Shown: piece after piece, positions 34,291 through 45,570 of the stretch
Layout: the number at the start of each line of letters is the position of its first letter
Numbering within the stretch: the first letter of the stretch is position 1
DNA from: Neodiprion pinetum
Lineage: Eukaryota; Arthropoda; Insecta; Hymenoptera; Diprionidae
DNA length: 64,000 nt
Direction: 5' to 3'
NCBI RefSeq assembly: GCF_021155775.2
Contig: NC_060235.2
Span: 15,029,193 to 15,093,192 of the forward strand
Position numbers and translations under genes: made by a program
The notes under the pieces: generated by a model
Database searches by the model: none
What the model was told of the DNA's origin: nothing
Seen by the model: only the letters and a program-made list of their open reading frames with translations

Positions 34291-36240
34291 CATTTTGCCT
34301 GCTTAAACATTACGCCGCGACCTCTAATTCTTGCACGAAGTTCCTGTGTGAGCCATGGAGATGGAGGTTTCCGGATTTGGAAAGTGATTTTAGGTGCATG
34401 AGTATCGAGTGCTTCAGACAAAGCTGAGGTTAGCTTATTGAGATAAATATCAGGGTGGATATCGGTTGAAGACAGAACCGTGCAATTTGTTAGGATAGCA
34501 TGTACAGATGAGGAAAACTCCTGCTCATTGAAATTTGAAAGACAACGAAGAGATAAAATTTGAGGTCGTAATTTCGGAACTTCAAGTTTGTATGACAGGG
34601 ATAGTAAACCGCGACCAGCAATGAATGGCATTTCTGATTTGGAGAAATTGAGGATCTTATCTTCACTATCAATCATGAATACGTCGATCCATGAGTCCGA
34701 AGTTGAAGTATGGTGGGTGGCTTCTGATTTTACGATACGTAGAGCTCAGGAGAAAGCGAACTCGCGTAAATAGTTGCCTTCGAAGTTGTTTGTGAGTAAA
34801 TTGCAATTTAAATCGCCAGTTAAAATGATGTTATCATAATTATGGATAAAACGGTTTAAAGTGTCGCTAAAGTCATGAAGTAGCTTGGCTCGTGGTCTTC
34901 TGTAAATAAAAGCAAGAAGAACTGAACGCGAGTTGGGATGATGAATGTCAAGAAGCATGTATTCAGGTGAATTTGAAAACTACCAGGAGATATTGCGAGC
35001 AATTCAGCTTTTAGGGATTTATGCACGTAACATGCGACTCCACCTCCCATACGGCCTTCTCGATCATGTCGTAGCAGAAAGTAGTTATTGATATTTTTGA
35101 GTTCATGTTGGATGTGAGTGTGTAACCATGTCTCGCAGATAGAAATTATGTGGAAGAAATTAGGATCAAAGTAATCACGTATTTGATCGATGTGCCCAAG
35201 GAGCGAAATTGCATTAAATTGCGCGATTTTAATGAAAGACGTAAATGTAGGTTTTGGACTATTCGGGGTAAGAGTTGGTGTGGACGCAGTTGTTGAGTTT
35301 GTATTGAGTCGTGCCATTTTGGCGAAATCATCTGAAGATTGAATGGTTAATGCAAGATGATCATTTTCTTTATGAGCAAAAATTTTTCCGTATCTCGACC
35401 AAACATGTCCGTAGGAAGCCGCAGTAGCAGCTAACTTCGTTTTTCGCAGTAGTTTGTAGACTGGCGGAGGTAAAACCTCGTTTGTGAAGATATTTCCATC
35501 AAAATTTTCACCTAGTACTTCTAGTTGGGATAGTCTGCCTTTACTACGGTTTTTGTTTAGAACACAATATCGCAGGGACGAAGAGGTTAGGGTGGTGATA
35601 AAAGATATAGAACCAGTATTCTTCGACGAAGCTTGAGGTTGAGCGTTATATGCAGAGTTTTTGTTTTTTGTAAGTTTGCGTACTCCTAGAATATGCCATT
35701 GAAGCTCGGGGATGGATAGCGACGCAAAGACATTGCGCGCAATCTGATCGGAAAGAATATTGCATGTCGATGGTATGCCTGAGATGATGATTTCATTCGA
35801 AACAGAATTTTGTGAATTTTGCGATGGAACGACTGTTGTCTGAAGAGCTACGATATCACGGGCAAGGTTTACGTTGGATCGTTCGAGAGCTTCAATTATT
35901 CTAGTATGAGAAGCGATAGCGTTCTTGATTTCTGGGAGACAGTTTAGTTTGGAGCTTATACTGTCTAGTTTCGCATCATAGCTACTTAGTTTGGATAGGA
36001 TTATATCCAATGTTGAGGCTGATGGTGTAGAATCTTTTCGTGAGGTACTAGCGTCGTTTAACGGCATGATGGCTCAATTTACTAAACAGCACGCGTTAGC
36101 GGTGAGATAATTTAAGTAACTTTTATTGCAGCCCGGATGAAAAAATCTATTACAATCAGCGCACGATATCTGAGAGGCTGCAATTCGTTTCTTGCATTTG
36201 AAGCAATAGTTCGACGTGCAGAAAACGGTAGAATTAGATA
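34290..36240 (-). pseudogene. E7 fused ORF1-endonuclease
   Basis: The minus strand at about 36235-36115 reads CFKCKKRIAA...CADCNRFFHPGC, a PHD-like C-x2-C...C-x2-C...H-x2-C start. A single 403-residue frame (34856-36067) contains a coiled coil (ILSKLSSYDAKLDSISSKLN), the ORF1 C-terminal domain (NEIIISGIPSTCNILSDQI; NIFTNEVLPPPVYKLLRKT; SYGHVWSRYGKIFAHKEN) and then, without a stop, FIKIAQFNAISLLGHIDQ and IISICETWLHTHI, the endonuclease start. The frame then shifts; the remaining endonuclease blocks (ILTGDLNCNL near 34810, MPFIAGRG near 34625) lie in other frames. Confidence 0.85.
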
Positions 36241-36870
36241 TTCACAAACAAAATTACAATAACTACGGTACTAATATGTGTACAATGAGCGAGAAAGAGA
36301 AGTGCTTTGTCTGGGGAAAAAAGAAAGTGGCGTGGATAGTAATGATTGATCACTAGTGGTTAATCGATGCCGCGTTTACTGCCTGAGCATAAAGTAGTTG
36401 GTGACTTCACCAACTGATGATGCGATGTGAGTACCTTCCTTTGATAATTGTGCGTAGGTGAGTCGGATAGCGTGAGAACGTGGCTAGTTCGGCGTCTCGG
36501 TGCAGCGAGGTGGAAGGGCATACGCAGGATATATCAGATGTACGCATGCGTAGGAAATGCCGGATGTGACTTGGAAGAGCAGAAGACTACACAACGCATG
36601 CGCTACTGGCCGACCGTAGAGAGAGGTAGAGCTACGCGCGCCAGTTGGAGGTTATGTGCGATGTTCAAGGAAACCGATTTTCACCACGAGAAATGCATGC
36701 ATGAGAAAACTCATGCAAGCAAGTCCAGCAGGACGCAGCCTATTAGCAAGAGGTGAAAAGCGGTATTGAGCACGCTTTAATCCTAGAACAAAAACGCCCG
36801 AAGGCAGGCGGTGGCAGAGAAAAGCTCAGAAAAGGAGGAGCAAGCAAAACTGTGAAACCATGTGTACTCA

Positions 36871-39405
36871 CAGAGATGAGAGATTATGATGATATTTATT
36901 TGGCTCTGGGGGTTAGCCCATAAGAGCTCATGTACAGAAAACGTTGCACAAAGGCATATATAGGTGTATTAACGCTAACTTAAGATTAAAAATTGATTGA
37001 TATAGGTTGTACAGAGAACAGTATCGGAACTATTTATACTAACTTAACACTAAATACAAATGGAGTAGCATACGGTATCAGCGTGGTACAGTTTAGGTGT
37101 ACATTTGGGCGTGCGGTAAACAGAAAAACGATACGCTAGTTTCGTGAAGCGATTTGCAAGCGTGCGATGGACAAAGGATCAATACCCTAGTTCTGCAAGT
37201 AGGCAAAGAGCCTCGACTTATATTCAGCTAGGGATTCAGACATGCGTAGAGCTTCAGGCAGACTGTTCCAAAGCGATGCAGTTATGAATTTGAAAGAGCC
37301 CTGTCCAACGGACGTACGGCAATATGGAGTTATTAGGTCGAGGTGAGAGCTCCTGGAGAGGCGATTTGTGAACTCATTTCGGAACACAAGCATATCTTTT
37401 AGATGCTCGGGATTGCACATTTGCAATACCGTGTATGTGAGGGCACTGAGAAATTGAAGTCGACGCTTTTCAGTGTCGAGCCATCTGAGATCACGGTAGG
37501 AGTTCGTTACATGTGCATCTCGTGTAAGGTCGCATACAAAACGGACACATGCATTGAGTGCCCGCGTTACAGCGACATTTTGCTCTTTCATCACGTCGGA
37601 CAGGACCACGCAACAATAGTCGAGTATGGGGAATACCAGAGCCACGATCAACCGAGCACGGAGCCTACGCTAGAGGATACCTCGATTTCGCTTTAGCTGT
37701 GCTAGAGTTCCAAAGATGTTCCCACGAATAGCCGCAGCCTGTGGTCCCCATGACAGTGCGGGAGTTAACAGGACCCCCGAGCACTTTACCACAGAATCAA
37801 GCTCGAGCCCTGCATTTCCAATTTCAATTGGAGTTTGCAGTGATATTTCCACATTGTTTAGGTGGCGAGCAAAGCCCGTTAGCATAACCCCCGTCTTCGT
37901 GACGTTGAGAGTAAGTCCATTTCGTGTGGTCCATTCGGATACCGCTTTGAGGTCAGCGTTGAGGAGGCCAATATACCTCTGTCTAGTTCATCCGGTCGAC
38001 AGTGCAGGAGAATTTGAACATCGTCCGCATAAGCCGCATGCGAGGAATGTGACAAGACGAGAGGGAGATCTCGGATGAAAATAGAGAATAGAATAGGCCC
38101 GAGCACTGAACCCTGGGGAACTCCAGACTGCACGCGGTCCGCTGTCGAGATTTTTCCATTTTCACCCCTGACCGACTGTGTTCTACCAGTGAGATAGATA
38201 CAGAACCACGTTACGACCTAAGGGGAGCAACCAATGGTGTAGAGTTTCGCGAGCAGGAGATAATGATCAACGCGATCAAATGCCTTACTAAAATCCAAAA
38301 ATACAATTATAGTAAGCTGCCGGTCATCAATGCCCAAACGAATTTCATTCATTATACCTAGAAGCGCTGTTTGCGTGCTATGCCCCGTCCGAAAATCTAA
38401 CTGGTACTTATCGAAGAGTTTGTTTTTGTGCAGGTAGGCGACGAGTTGTTTGGCCACAATCTGCTCTATACACTTTGAGAGAGCAGTCAGGAGGGATATT
38501 GGTCGATAGTCTGACAGCGACTTAGGCTGAGCAGTTTTTTGAACGGGAACGACAATCGAATGCCGCCAGGACGAAGGAAAGGTCGCAGTGAGAAAAGACG
38601 CGTTTAGGATGTTTAGAATGATAGGCAGTACGGCTGGGAGAGCGTGTTTCCAGTAGCTTATTGGAATATTATCACATCCTCTGGCCGCTGTCGAAAATCC
38701 ATGCACAACTCCATAGAGCTGCCCTGGCAAAATGTGTTGGAAATAGAAACAAAGGTCCCATTTATGCCGCGTCAAGGGTTTTTCTAACATCACCTATTGG
38801 TGTTTGATATGCCGTTAGAAGAGCGCTGTTGAGCTCGGTCACAGAGAAAGAGACGGGCAGTCGCCTCTTATTGTCAGCCACAACTCCGGCGCGCCTTAGC
38901 TCATGCCATAAATGCGTGGGTCTGTGATCGACGAGAGTCTATTTTCATAACGAGCGTGCCGTGCCATCATAAGGGTCTGCTTACAGATGTTTCTCGCCTC
39001 GACGTACGCAGCCCTATCCTCAGCACTTCCAGTCCTACGCACTTTATCGCGAAGCCGATCCCTACGTCTCATTTGTTGTCGTATCTCTTTTGTAATCCAT
39101 GGGCGATGGGTGCGCCTTACCTGTGTCCTTGCCGGTGTCACTGTGGTTTGGTCCTCGATGGTGCTCAAAATGCCTCGATGTAATGAGTCGATCTGAGTAT
39201 CGATGGTATGAGCATCGTAGAGCGGAGCCCAGTCATATTTTTCGAGGGCGCGAACATAGGCAGCAATCTCGAAATTATGAAAATCTCGATGGCATTCGGT
39301 ATGAGTCTCAGATGCCTCACAGGCATCAATGTCATAAACGAGGTATATTAAGTCATGCCCAGAGAGGTAAGAGGCATCCCTACTACCTTGTTGGCTTACC
39401 ACACT
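36871..39405 (-). mobile_element. Non-LTR element E8, 5'-truncated in the endonuclease
   Basis: The 3' end at about 36871-36900 (GAGATGAGAGATTATGATGATATTTATT) shows only a weak GA junction. The RT (37187-38793) and endonuclease C-terminal half (38896-39402, SYLSGHDLIYLVYD) are encoded in five frames. The sequence leaves the family at about 39405. Confidence 0.85.
37187..39402 (-). pseudogene. E8 reverse transcriptase and partial endonuclease
   Basis: Blocks: FRPISLLTALSKCIEQIV-type sequence (DYRPISLLTALSKC near 38490), IIVFLDFSKAFDRVDHYLLL (about 38290), SGVPQGSVLGPILFSIFIRDL (about 38110) and an intact YADDVQILL (about 38030). The thumb ACVRFVCDLTRDAHVT (about 37540) and SLWNSLPEALRM...YKSRLFAYL (about 37240) follow. 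Frame changes at about 37660, 37880, 38150 and 38850 inactivate it. The endonuclease N-terminal half is missing. Confidence 0.85.
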
Positions 39406-40654
39406 TGGGCACCAAGTGATTTTTAAGTAAAAAATGCGCTGATTTCGAAAATCCTAGTCCCCGTGGGCACAAAGTGGCGGGACATGGTTTTAAAAATCAA
39501 AAACTGAAAAATGAGCAAAAAAGTCGCATTTTTTCGCATTCATCGTCGAATATCTCGGAAAGTATGGCTCTAAGGCAAAAAATGTACAGAAGTGAATCTG
39601 TCTAGAATTACATTTTCCACAAGATACAGTTGGTCTTGGATGTGAATTTTCAAAATTTGATTTTTTTTTATGCAAAATACGAAAAAAAGAATTTGCAAAA
39701 TTCAGTACTCATTATCCCCCTTTAAAATTCATCCAACCTCTTTGATGATATGTAATTAGTTACCTCTTTTGGTTCCAAAACAGTGAGTGAAACCCGATCC
39801 CTGTGGGTTGAATAGTTATTGCATAATTAAGCAACAAAAAAAAAAAGTAATGCCTTCTGTAACCTTTTCTATAACACTGACACTGGTCCTGATTTTTTTA
39901 CACATATTGGACATCCTCAACAACAATGTCCAATGGTTTTTCAATTTTTTTTTGCAATTTGACGGCCTACAGAATTAAAAAAAAATCACTTTTTTTCCTA
40001 ATAACAAATGGAATAACTTTCAACCTGTACTATAAAGTGTTACTTTATAGTACACGGCTAGAAAGCTGTTTTCAGGACGCGCAATTTCAAAAAAACAAAG
40101 TCGAAATCCAATAGGCAGATCCCGAGATAATGGCCTTCAACTTTAGAGCTCATTTTTGAGACAACTATGGATGCTAGCACAATCTGCAGAACGCCGATCG
40201 GTTCGGTAAGCCAACTCCTATCCACGTGCAAGTTGTTGAAAATATTATAATACGCATTCGCATTTAGAATGCAGGAGAGAGTGAACGCCGTCGCGCGAAA
40301 TTGCAGCGTGCGCGGCTCCCGTGCAGCGTGTGCGGCGGTGGTGGGAGAAGAGCCCAGCCGTATTTGCATAAAAAATTTCCTCGGCGCGCTCTTTCATTGC
40401 GAATTTCTCGGCTTCTATCCGACCGACATAGATGACTTTTTTTCTTAATTTCAATGTTTTGACTCAAGGAATGCAACAAATATAATCCTTATCTCAAATT
40501 CACCACAGGTCACAAGATATCACGGGAAATTGTAGTACAGTACAGTATATTGCAATTGTTTCAGTTAGTAGAAACGATAATATTTGTAAGAGTTATACAA
40601 GTACGTGTATAGAAGCATGGATGAATCGTTGCTCCTATGGAAGACTACGACAGG
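39406..40654. other. 1.25-kb unclassified sequence between E8 and E8b
   Basis: It has no match to the non-LTR families around it and no credible gene. It contains TGGGCACCAAGTG and GTGGGCACAAAGTGG motifs at the left end, several poly-A/T runs, and a perfect 13-bp stem hairpin at 40026-40054. It may be a DNA transposon or MITE, or displaced intron sequence; I could not find terminal repeats. Confidence 0.4.
40026..40054. repeat. Perfect 13-bp hairpin
   Basis: TGTACTATAAAGT, a 3-base loop GTT, then ACTTTATAGTACA. It is not followed by any recognisable RNA gene. Confidence 0.85.
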
Positions 40655-41080
40655 CAGGCGGTCGAAGCCAGTCCTCTGGTATTCTAGTTCTGTGCTGTGG
40701 GTTGAGATTTTGTGTTGTCAAGCAATTTCGAAGATGACTTGGTGTCCCACTGCGTAGTGCGCTGTAAGTCAGTGAGCCGAGGAAGTAATACCTCCTGCTC
40801 TTTGTCTTAAGCCAGCCTAATTCGCGATAAAATTCCGTAATATGGGTATCTCGCGGTAGATCTAATACAAATCGAATACAGGCGTTTAGGGATCTGCTAC
40901 GAATAAGATTTTGTTCATTAGTGATGTCCAAGTATGTAACACAGCAATAATCAAGGTGTAGGAAAACCAGAGACATAATTAGGCGTACGCGGACTTCGAC
41001 TGGGAGCAGGTCCCATGATATTTTGAGTCGATACAAGATTGAGTTTATGCGTTTGGATACTTTACTGACTTGAGAACCCC
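40655..41080 (-). mobile_element. E8b, fragment of an E8-family element (RT thumb only)
   Basis: The minus strand encodes VSKVSKRINSILYRLKIS, ITNEQNLIRSRSLNACIRFVLDLPRDTHITEFYREL and YSALRSGTPSHLR, aligning with the E8 thumb (MKEQNVAVTRALNACVRFVCDLTRDAHVT). The C-terminal SLWNSLP block and 3' UTR are missing, so the 3' end was lost as well. Its 5' edge abuts (GA)n block J8. Confidence 0.8.
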
Positions 41081-41265
41081 AGAGAGGGAGAGGGAGAGGG
41101 AGAGGGAAAGGGAGAGGGAGAGGGAGAGAGAGAGAAAGGGAGAGAGAGAGAGAGGGAGAAAGGGAGAGAGGGAGAGAGGGAGAGAGGGAGAGAGGGAGAG
41201 AGGGAGAGAGGGAGAGAGGGAGAGAGGGAGAGAGGGAGAGAGGGAGAGAGGGAAAGGGAGAGAGA
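41081..41265 (+). repeat. (GA)n/(GGGAGA)n block J8
   Basis: Purine microsatellite with regular GGGAGA periodicity, followed by (GATT)n (41265-41280), the (AATC)n tail of E9 read on +. Confidence 0.95.
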
Positions 41266-41604
41266 TTGATTGATTGATTGTGCAGTTTATTATGCCTTGG
41301 TAGCACCCTGAGGCAAATTACAAAGCTATGGAATAACTAAAAATAAGTCGGTAATTAGGTTTAGAATAATAAGTAGAAAAGAAATATAACATAATGAAAA
41401 AAAAGAAAAAAAAAACAAAATAATATAAAATAAGTAACATAATAATAAAAATAAAAACGAATTAGAAATAAAGATCTGAAGATATAATTGAGAAATAGTG
41501 AGTAATTAGTACTAATAATACAAAATAATTAAATGGTACCAATATTATGAGAAAGACAGTAAAATGATTGATCCAACATATCTAAGTCGACGTGTCGAAA
41601 ATGT

Positions 41605-44508
41605 CTATGCCATTATTCCATCTAAGGAAAAGAGGTAGTTTCGTAGCCGGACTTTTAGGATCGGAAGTGAAGGTGACGTTGCTACCTCTTCAGGGAGGGA
41701 GTGCCAGAAATAAATAGCAGACAGGAAAATGGAGTCCCTGTAGGTAGTTGTGCGGTGTTGGGGTATGAAAAAATAGTCCGTTGTTCGTTGTCGTGATGGA
41801 TGATTTGGCTGATTACGTCTGGTGAATAGCTCAGTGAGATATGAAGGAGAGTTTCCATGCAATACATTATATACTAAAATGCCGAGAAAATACAGTCGTC
41901 TTGACTTCACAGTGAGCCAGCCAAGAACTCGTCGATATGGTGTTATGTGGGCGTCGCGTCTTAAATTAAATATGAATCTTATTCCATTGTTAACGAGTAT
42001 TTCGAGCTTGGTGTTAAGCTCTGAAGTCACATCATTGTATACTAGGCAACAGTAATCAATTAGTGGGAATAAGAGTGAGACGATCAGTGTAGTTCTTAGT
42101 TCCCGTGATAAAACGTTCCTGTGATATTTTAATTTATGGAGAGAGAAATTTATTTTCCTGGAGATTAAAACTACGTGTTTCCGCCATGAGAGGTTTGACG
42201 ACATTATCACACCGAGATTTCGTACTTCATCAACGTAGGGAAGAATAACGTTATTGACGACAATTGGAAGAAGAGATGTGACATCGATTCGACTAATATA
42301 GTTATTACTTCCCTGTATTAGTACCTTGGACTTGGATAAGTTGAGCTTAAGCCCATTATCGTTCGCGTAATGAACAATCACGTTGACATCATGTGTGATA
42401 CGAGCGATACCCTCATCGAGTTGTGAGGGCAGACAGCTCAGATAAATCTGTGTGTCATCTGCAAAAATCATGTGTTTTGTGAATTTTAATTTCTGGCTGA
42501 TATCGTTGATGAAAAGGGAGAACAGAAGCGGACCCAACACAGACCCCTGGGGAACTCCAGCGGTTGTTTTCAACCAGACAGAGTGTCCGCCATGGTTATC
42601 CACTACTGCTTGCTGCCTGCTCGTAAGATAAGAATATATCCAGTGTAGCACGTTGGACGAAAAGCCAATTTTATGCAATTTTGTGAGAAGTTTGAAATGT
42701 GAGACTGTGTCAAATGCTTTGCTAAAATCAAACAACACTAGGATTGTTAGCTGTCTCTCATCAACAGCTCGTCGAACATCATGGCATATGCGCAACAAAG
42801 CAGTGTGCGTGCTAAAGCCTCGCCTGTAGCCCGATTGACGCGAGTCAAGGATATTATTCGCTGAGAGGAAATCATTGATTTGCTTGTGAACTATTTTCTC
42901 GTATATCTTAAAGAGTTCACATAAGTTGGCTATTGGCCTGCAGTCAGACGGAGACAGGGGAGGATTCACCTTCAATAATGGCCGAATGAATGGACGCTTC
43001 CATGAAGTCGGGAAACACGATAAACGAAAACAATGGTTGAACAAGGACGCTAGGATTTCTGCCAAAAGAGGTGGTGCTTTTTGAATCGAGAAAACGGAAA
43101 CGCCATCCGGGCCAGCAGAATGAGACGAGGAAAACGAATTGATAATTCGTTGAACAGCCTCCGGAGTAGTCGGTACAAACTCTAATTGCGGTTGATCATG
43201 CGAATCATCGGCGATAATGTCAAGGTCTTTTATTTCACACGCCGGGGAAGAGCAGAAAATACTCGCAAAGTGTTTATTTAATTCTTCAAGCGAGAAAAAA
43301 TTGAGCAGAGAAGACGTAGTCGGTTTTACAAGTCCCAAGTTGGCTAGTTCTCTCCATAATTTGGCAGAGTCAGTGATTGCCGAAATCCTTAACAAATAGA
43401 AATTATTCTTAGCTGCCTTTATATCGTTACTAAGTTCATCTCTGAACTTTCTGAATGTCGCTAACCCGAGGAGACTGCCTGACCTTCTCGCTCTTTTGTA
43501 AAGAGAGTTGCGTTTCTTAATACGTGTTTTCAGATCTTCGGTTAGCCAAGGCGCATGATGTTTATTAATATTGTACGTTTGCCTCGGGGCATGGATATCC
43601 AAGATTGAGGAGATCATAATAGAAAGAGAATTCGTATAAGAGTCAATATTAAAACTGGACAGAAGTGGATTTGAAGATAACGCCTGGCTGGTCCGGAGCT
43701 CGACTGAAAACATATTACGAAACGCCAAGTCATCGAATCTCTTGAAATTACGCCGAGAGATCATACGATTCAAAATAGGTGGTGTTTCGAACTGATAGAC
43801 CAATTCGATCAAGTCGTGCCCGGCGATAAACGGGGCGTCAGACTTGGAGAATGATACTTTCTTGGAAGAAGAATCAATAATAAAAACATCAAGCCAAGAG
43901 TGGGATGTGTTCGTGTGAAAAGTGGCGCCAGATTCTATTATGTGCAACGATTTAGATGAAGAACATTCTCTTAGAAACTCCGCCTCGTAACCCGAACTTA
44001 AAAGATTGCAGTTTAGATCACCAGTGATAATTATATTTTTGTACGCAAACGCAAACTGATCGAAAACAGAGAAAAAATCGGCAAATAAGAACCCCTTAGG
44101 TCTTCTATACATCGAGGTAAACATAAGAGATTCCTTGTTTTGACAGCGTAATTCCAGGATGATGTATTCTGGTGCATTTGAAAATTGGTTCGGTGAAGCG
44201 GCTAAGATCTTTACAGTAAGAGATTTGTGAATATAGCATGCCACTCCACCTCCTCGTTTTCCGTGCCTGTCATTCCTTATGAGTAGGTAATTATCTAGTT
44301 GAACCAGATCATCGTGTATTAGAGGATGCAGCCAAGTCTCGGATATTGAGATGATATGATAGCTGTGGTTAGATAAGTGCGCTCGGACAAGATCGATGTG
44401 ACCCAATAGGGAGTTCGCGTTAAAATGCGCAATGTTGAGATCAACGTGAGACGAGTTAGTTTCTGGCGGCGGTGATGTAACGTTGACGTTGGAAGACTTC
44501 GATTTCAG
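41605..44508 (-). CDS. E9 endonuclease-reverse transcriptase (ORF2 part)
   Basis: The endonuclease starts just after the ORF1 stop: LNIAHFNANSLLGHID, SISETWLH, IIITGDLNCNL, SWLDVFIID and DAPFIAGHDLIELVY, with all catalytic blocks (N, E, D-x-N, D, H-D) in place. The linker APWLTEDLKTRIKKRNSLYKRARRSGS follows. RT blocks: HSAGPDGVSVFSIQKAP, DCRPIANLCELFKIYEKIV, LLVLFDFSKAFDTVSHFKLL, AGVPQGSVLGPLLFSLFINDI and the catalytic MIFADDTQIYL. The thumb TSELNTKLEILVNNGIRFIF and the C-terminal IYFWHSLPEEVATSPSLPILK follow. The protein nicks target DNA and copies the element RNA there. The frame is open throughout and in phase with ORF1, but I see no ATG start for a separate ORF2. Confidence 0.92.
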   Translation of the reverse strand: MKSKSSNVNVTSPPPETNSSHVDLNIAHFNANSLLGHIDLVRAHLSNHSYHIISISETWLHPLIHDDLVQLDNYLLIRNDRHGKRGGGVACYIHKSLTVKILAASPNQFSNAPEYIILELRCQNKESLMFTSMYRRPKGFLFADFFSVFDQFAFAYKNIIITGDLNCNLLSSGYEAEFLRECSSSKSLHIIESGATFHTNTSHSWLDVFIIDSSSKKVSFSKSDAPFIAGHDLIELVYQFETPPILNRMISRRNFKRFDDLAFRNMFSVELRTSQALSSNPLLSSFNIDSYTNSLSIMISSILDIHAPRQTYNINKHHAPWLTEDLKTRIKKRNSLYKRARRSGSLLGLATFRKFRDELSNDIKAAKNNFYLLRISAITDSAKLWRELANLGLVKPTTSSLLNFFSLEELNKHFASIFCSSPACEIKDLDIIADDSHDQPQLEFVPTTPEAVQRIINSFSSSHSAGPDGVSVFSIQKAPPLLAEILASLFNHCFRLSCFPTSWKRPFIRPLLKVNPPLSPSDCRPIANLCELFKIYEKIVHKQINDFLSANNILDSRQSGYRRGFSTHTALLRICHDVRRAVDERQLTILVLFDFSKAFDTVSHFKLLTKLHKIGFSSNVLHWIYSYLTSRQQAVVDNHGGHSVWLKTTAGVPQGSVLGPLLFSLFINDISQKLKFTKHMIFADDTQIYLSCLPSQLDEGIARITHDVNVIVHYANDNGLKLNLSKSKVLIQGSNNYISRIDVTSLLPIVVNNVILPYVDEVRNLGVIMSSNLSWRKHVVLISRKINFSLHKLKYHRNVLSRELRTTLIVSLLFPLIDYCCLVYNDVTSELNTKLEILVNNGIRFIFNLRRDAHITPYRRVLGWLTVKSRRLYFLGILVYNVLHGNSPSYLTELFTRRNQPNHPSRQRTTDYFFIPQHRTTTYRDSIFLSAIYFWHSLPEEVATSPSLPILKVRLRNYLFSLDGIMA

Positions 44509-45570
44509 TCATGTGAGTGAGTCCAAGTCACTCTCGGCATTGATTTGGATAATATCGGTTTTTTCACTCCTTCGAACGTAAATATTCCCAGCCTTAGGCC
44601 ATACGAATTTGTAGCCAAGTTCCTTTGCTTTCGCTTTTGTGCGACGCAGCAAGTTAAAGGTCGCCGACGGCAGGAATTCGTTGATGAAGATGTTTCCTTT
44701 TCTATTAAGTGCGAAAACTTCATTGACGGATAACTCCTTTTTCTCACGTTTTTTCTGGATGATAAAATCACGAACTCTTGATGATTTTAGTGCAACGATC
44801 AGAATTCCCAAAGAGGTTTGAGTCATTGTGGATGTTTGCGGACGTTCCCCATCAGCCAAAGGCTGTTTCAAAGGTATTTGTCGTATTTCAAGAACGTCGC
44901 TGGTTAATCCGGGAATTCCGAGTGCCTTAAAAATCCTGTCGACTATTGTGTTCGGTGTATCTGCGATATCAATCGGCAGTCCAGATATCGTGATCTCCGC
45001 GCCCGTGTTGTTGGAATCGTTGTTGGTAAGACGATTCGACAGTAAGTTGACTTGCGACTTAAGTGCAGAGTTTTCTTCCCTGATCGTTTGAATGTCTACC
45101 TTTGTCGCTTCGGAATTAAGTTCTAGTGTCCCGATACGGTTGTTGAGCGTTTCGTACGACGATGATAGAACTGAAACGTCAGCACGGAGTTCGGCAATAT
45201 TTTGCTCAACACTCGAGATTGACGCTTGAAGGCATTTAAATTGGCCGGTGTTGACTGAGCTCATCGATTTTAGTTGACGCATGAGATCTTCTAGGGTGAT
45301 TTTGGCTTGAGACCCTGTGCCATCTAACGCTTCCTTGTGCGTTGGAGGATCAATTGAATTATGGCTCTTTATAGGTGACCGTGGGATGGTTGTGGAACGC
45401 TGCATGACGCAAGGTTGGCAGTAGACACTGTCTAATGAATTCGCGCCATCCGGGTCGTATCCTAGTCTGTTTGTGGCACACTCGGCATGGATTATGGCAC
45501 CACAATCACCCATTCAATCGACAGTATTTAGTCCCCTCGTCGTTTTGTTGCAGACCGAGCAGCGCGACAT
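44509..45570 (-). pseudogene. E9 ORF1 (PHD finger, coiled coil, C-terminal domain), two in-frame TGA codons around it
   Basis: An ATG at 45568-45570 begins MSRCSVCNKTTRGLNTVD, followed by a TGA at 45514-45516. The same frame continues as GDCGAIIHAECAT...VYCQPC, completing a PHD-type C4HC3-like cluster. Then come a coiled coil (ISSVEQNIAELRADVSVLSS), NNTGAEITISGLPIDIADTP, RDFIIQKKREKKELSVNEVF, NIFINEFLPSATFNLLRRTK and YKFVWPKAGNIYVRRSEKTD. ORF1 ends at a TGA (44509-44511); the next 34 codons lead in the same frame into the endonuclease. ORF1 proteins bind the element RNA. The first TGA is most likely a mutation; the second is discussed as a finding. Confidence 0.85.

Larger units (their letters stand above)
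32114..36870 (-). mobile_element. Non-LTR element E7, full length with decayed frames
   Basis: From 5' to 3' on the minus strand it has a PHD-like finger (about 36100-36235), an ORF1 frame fused to the endonuclease (34856-36067), the rest of the endonuclease (34290-34960) and the RT (32402-34290). Its family is that of E4 and E9. The 5' UTR extends to about 36870, where the 3' end of E8 begins. Confidence 0.88.

Noticed and set aside
41070..41273. Tandem 6-bp periodicity (GGGAGA) as a possible satellite or CRISPR-like array.
   Set aside because: Simple microsatellite without spacers; same purine class as the other junction blocks.
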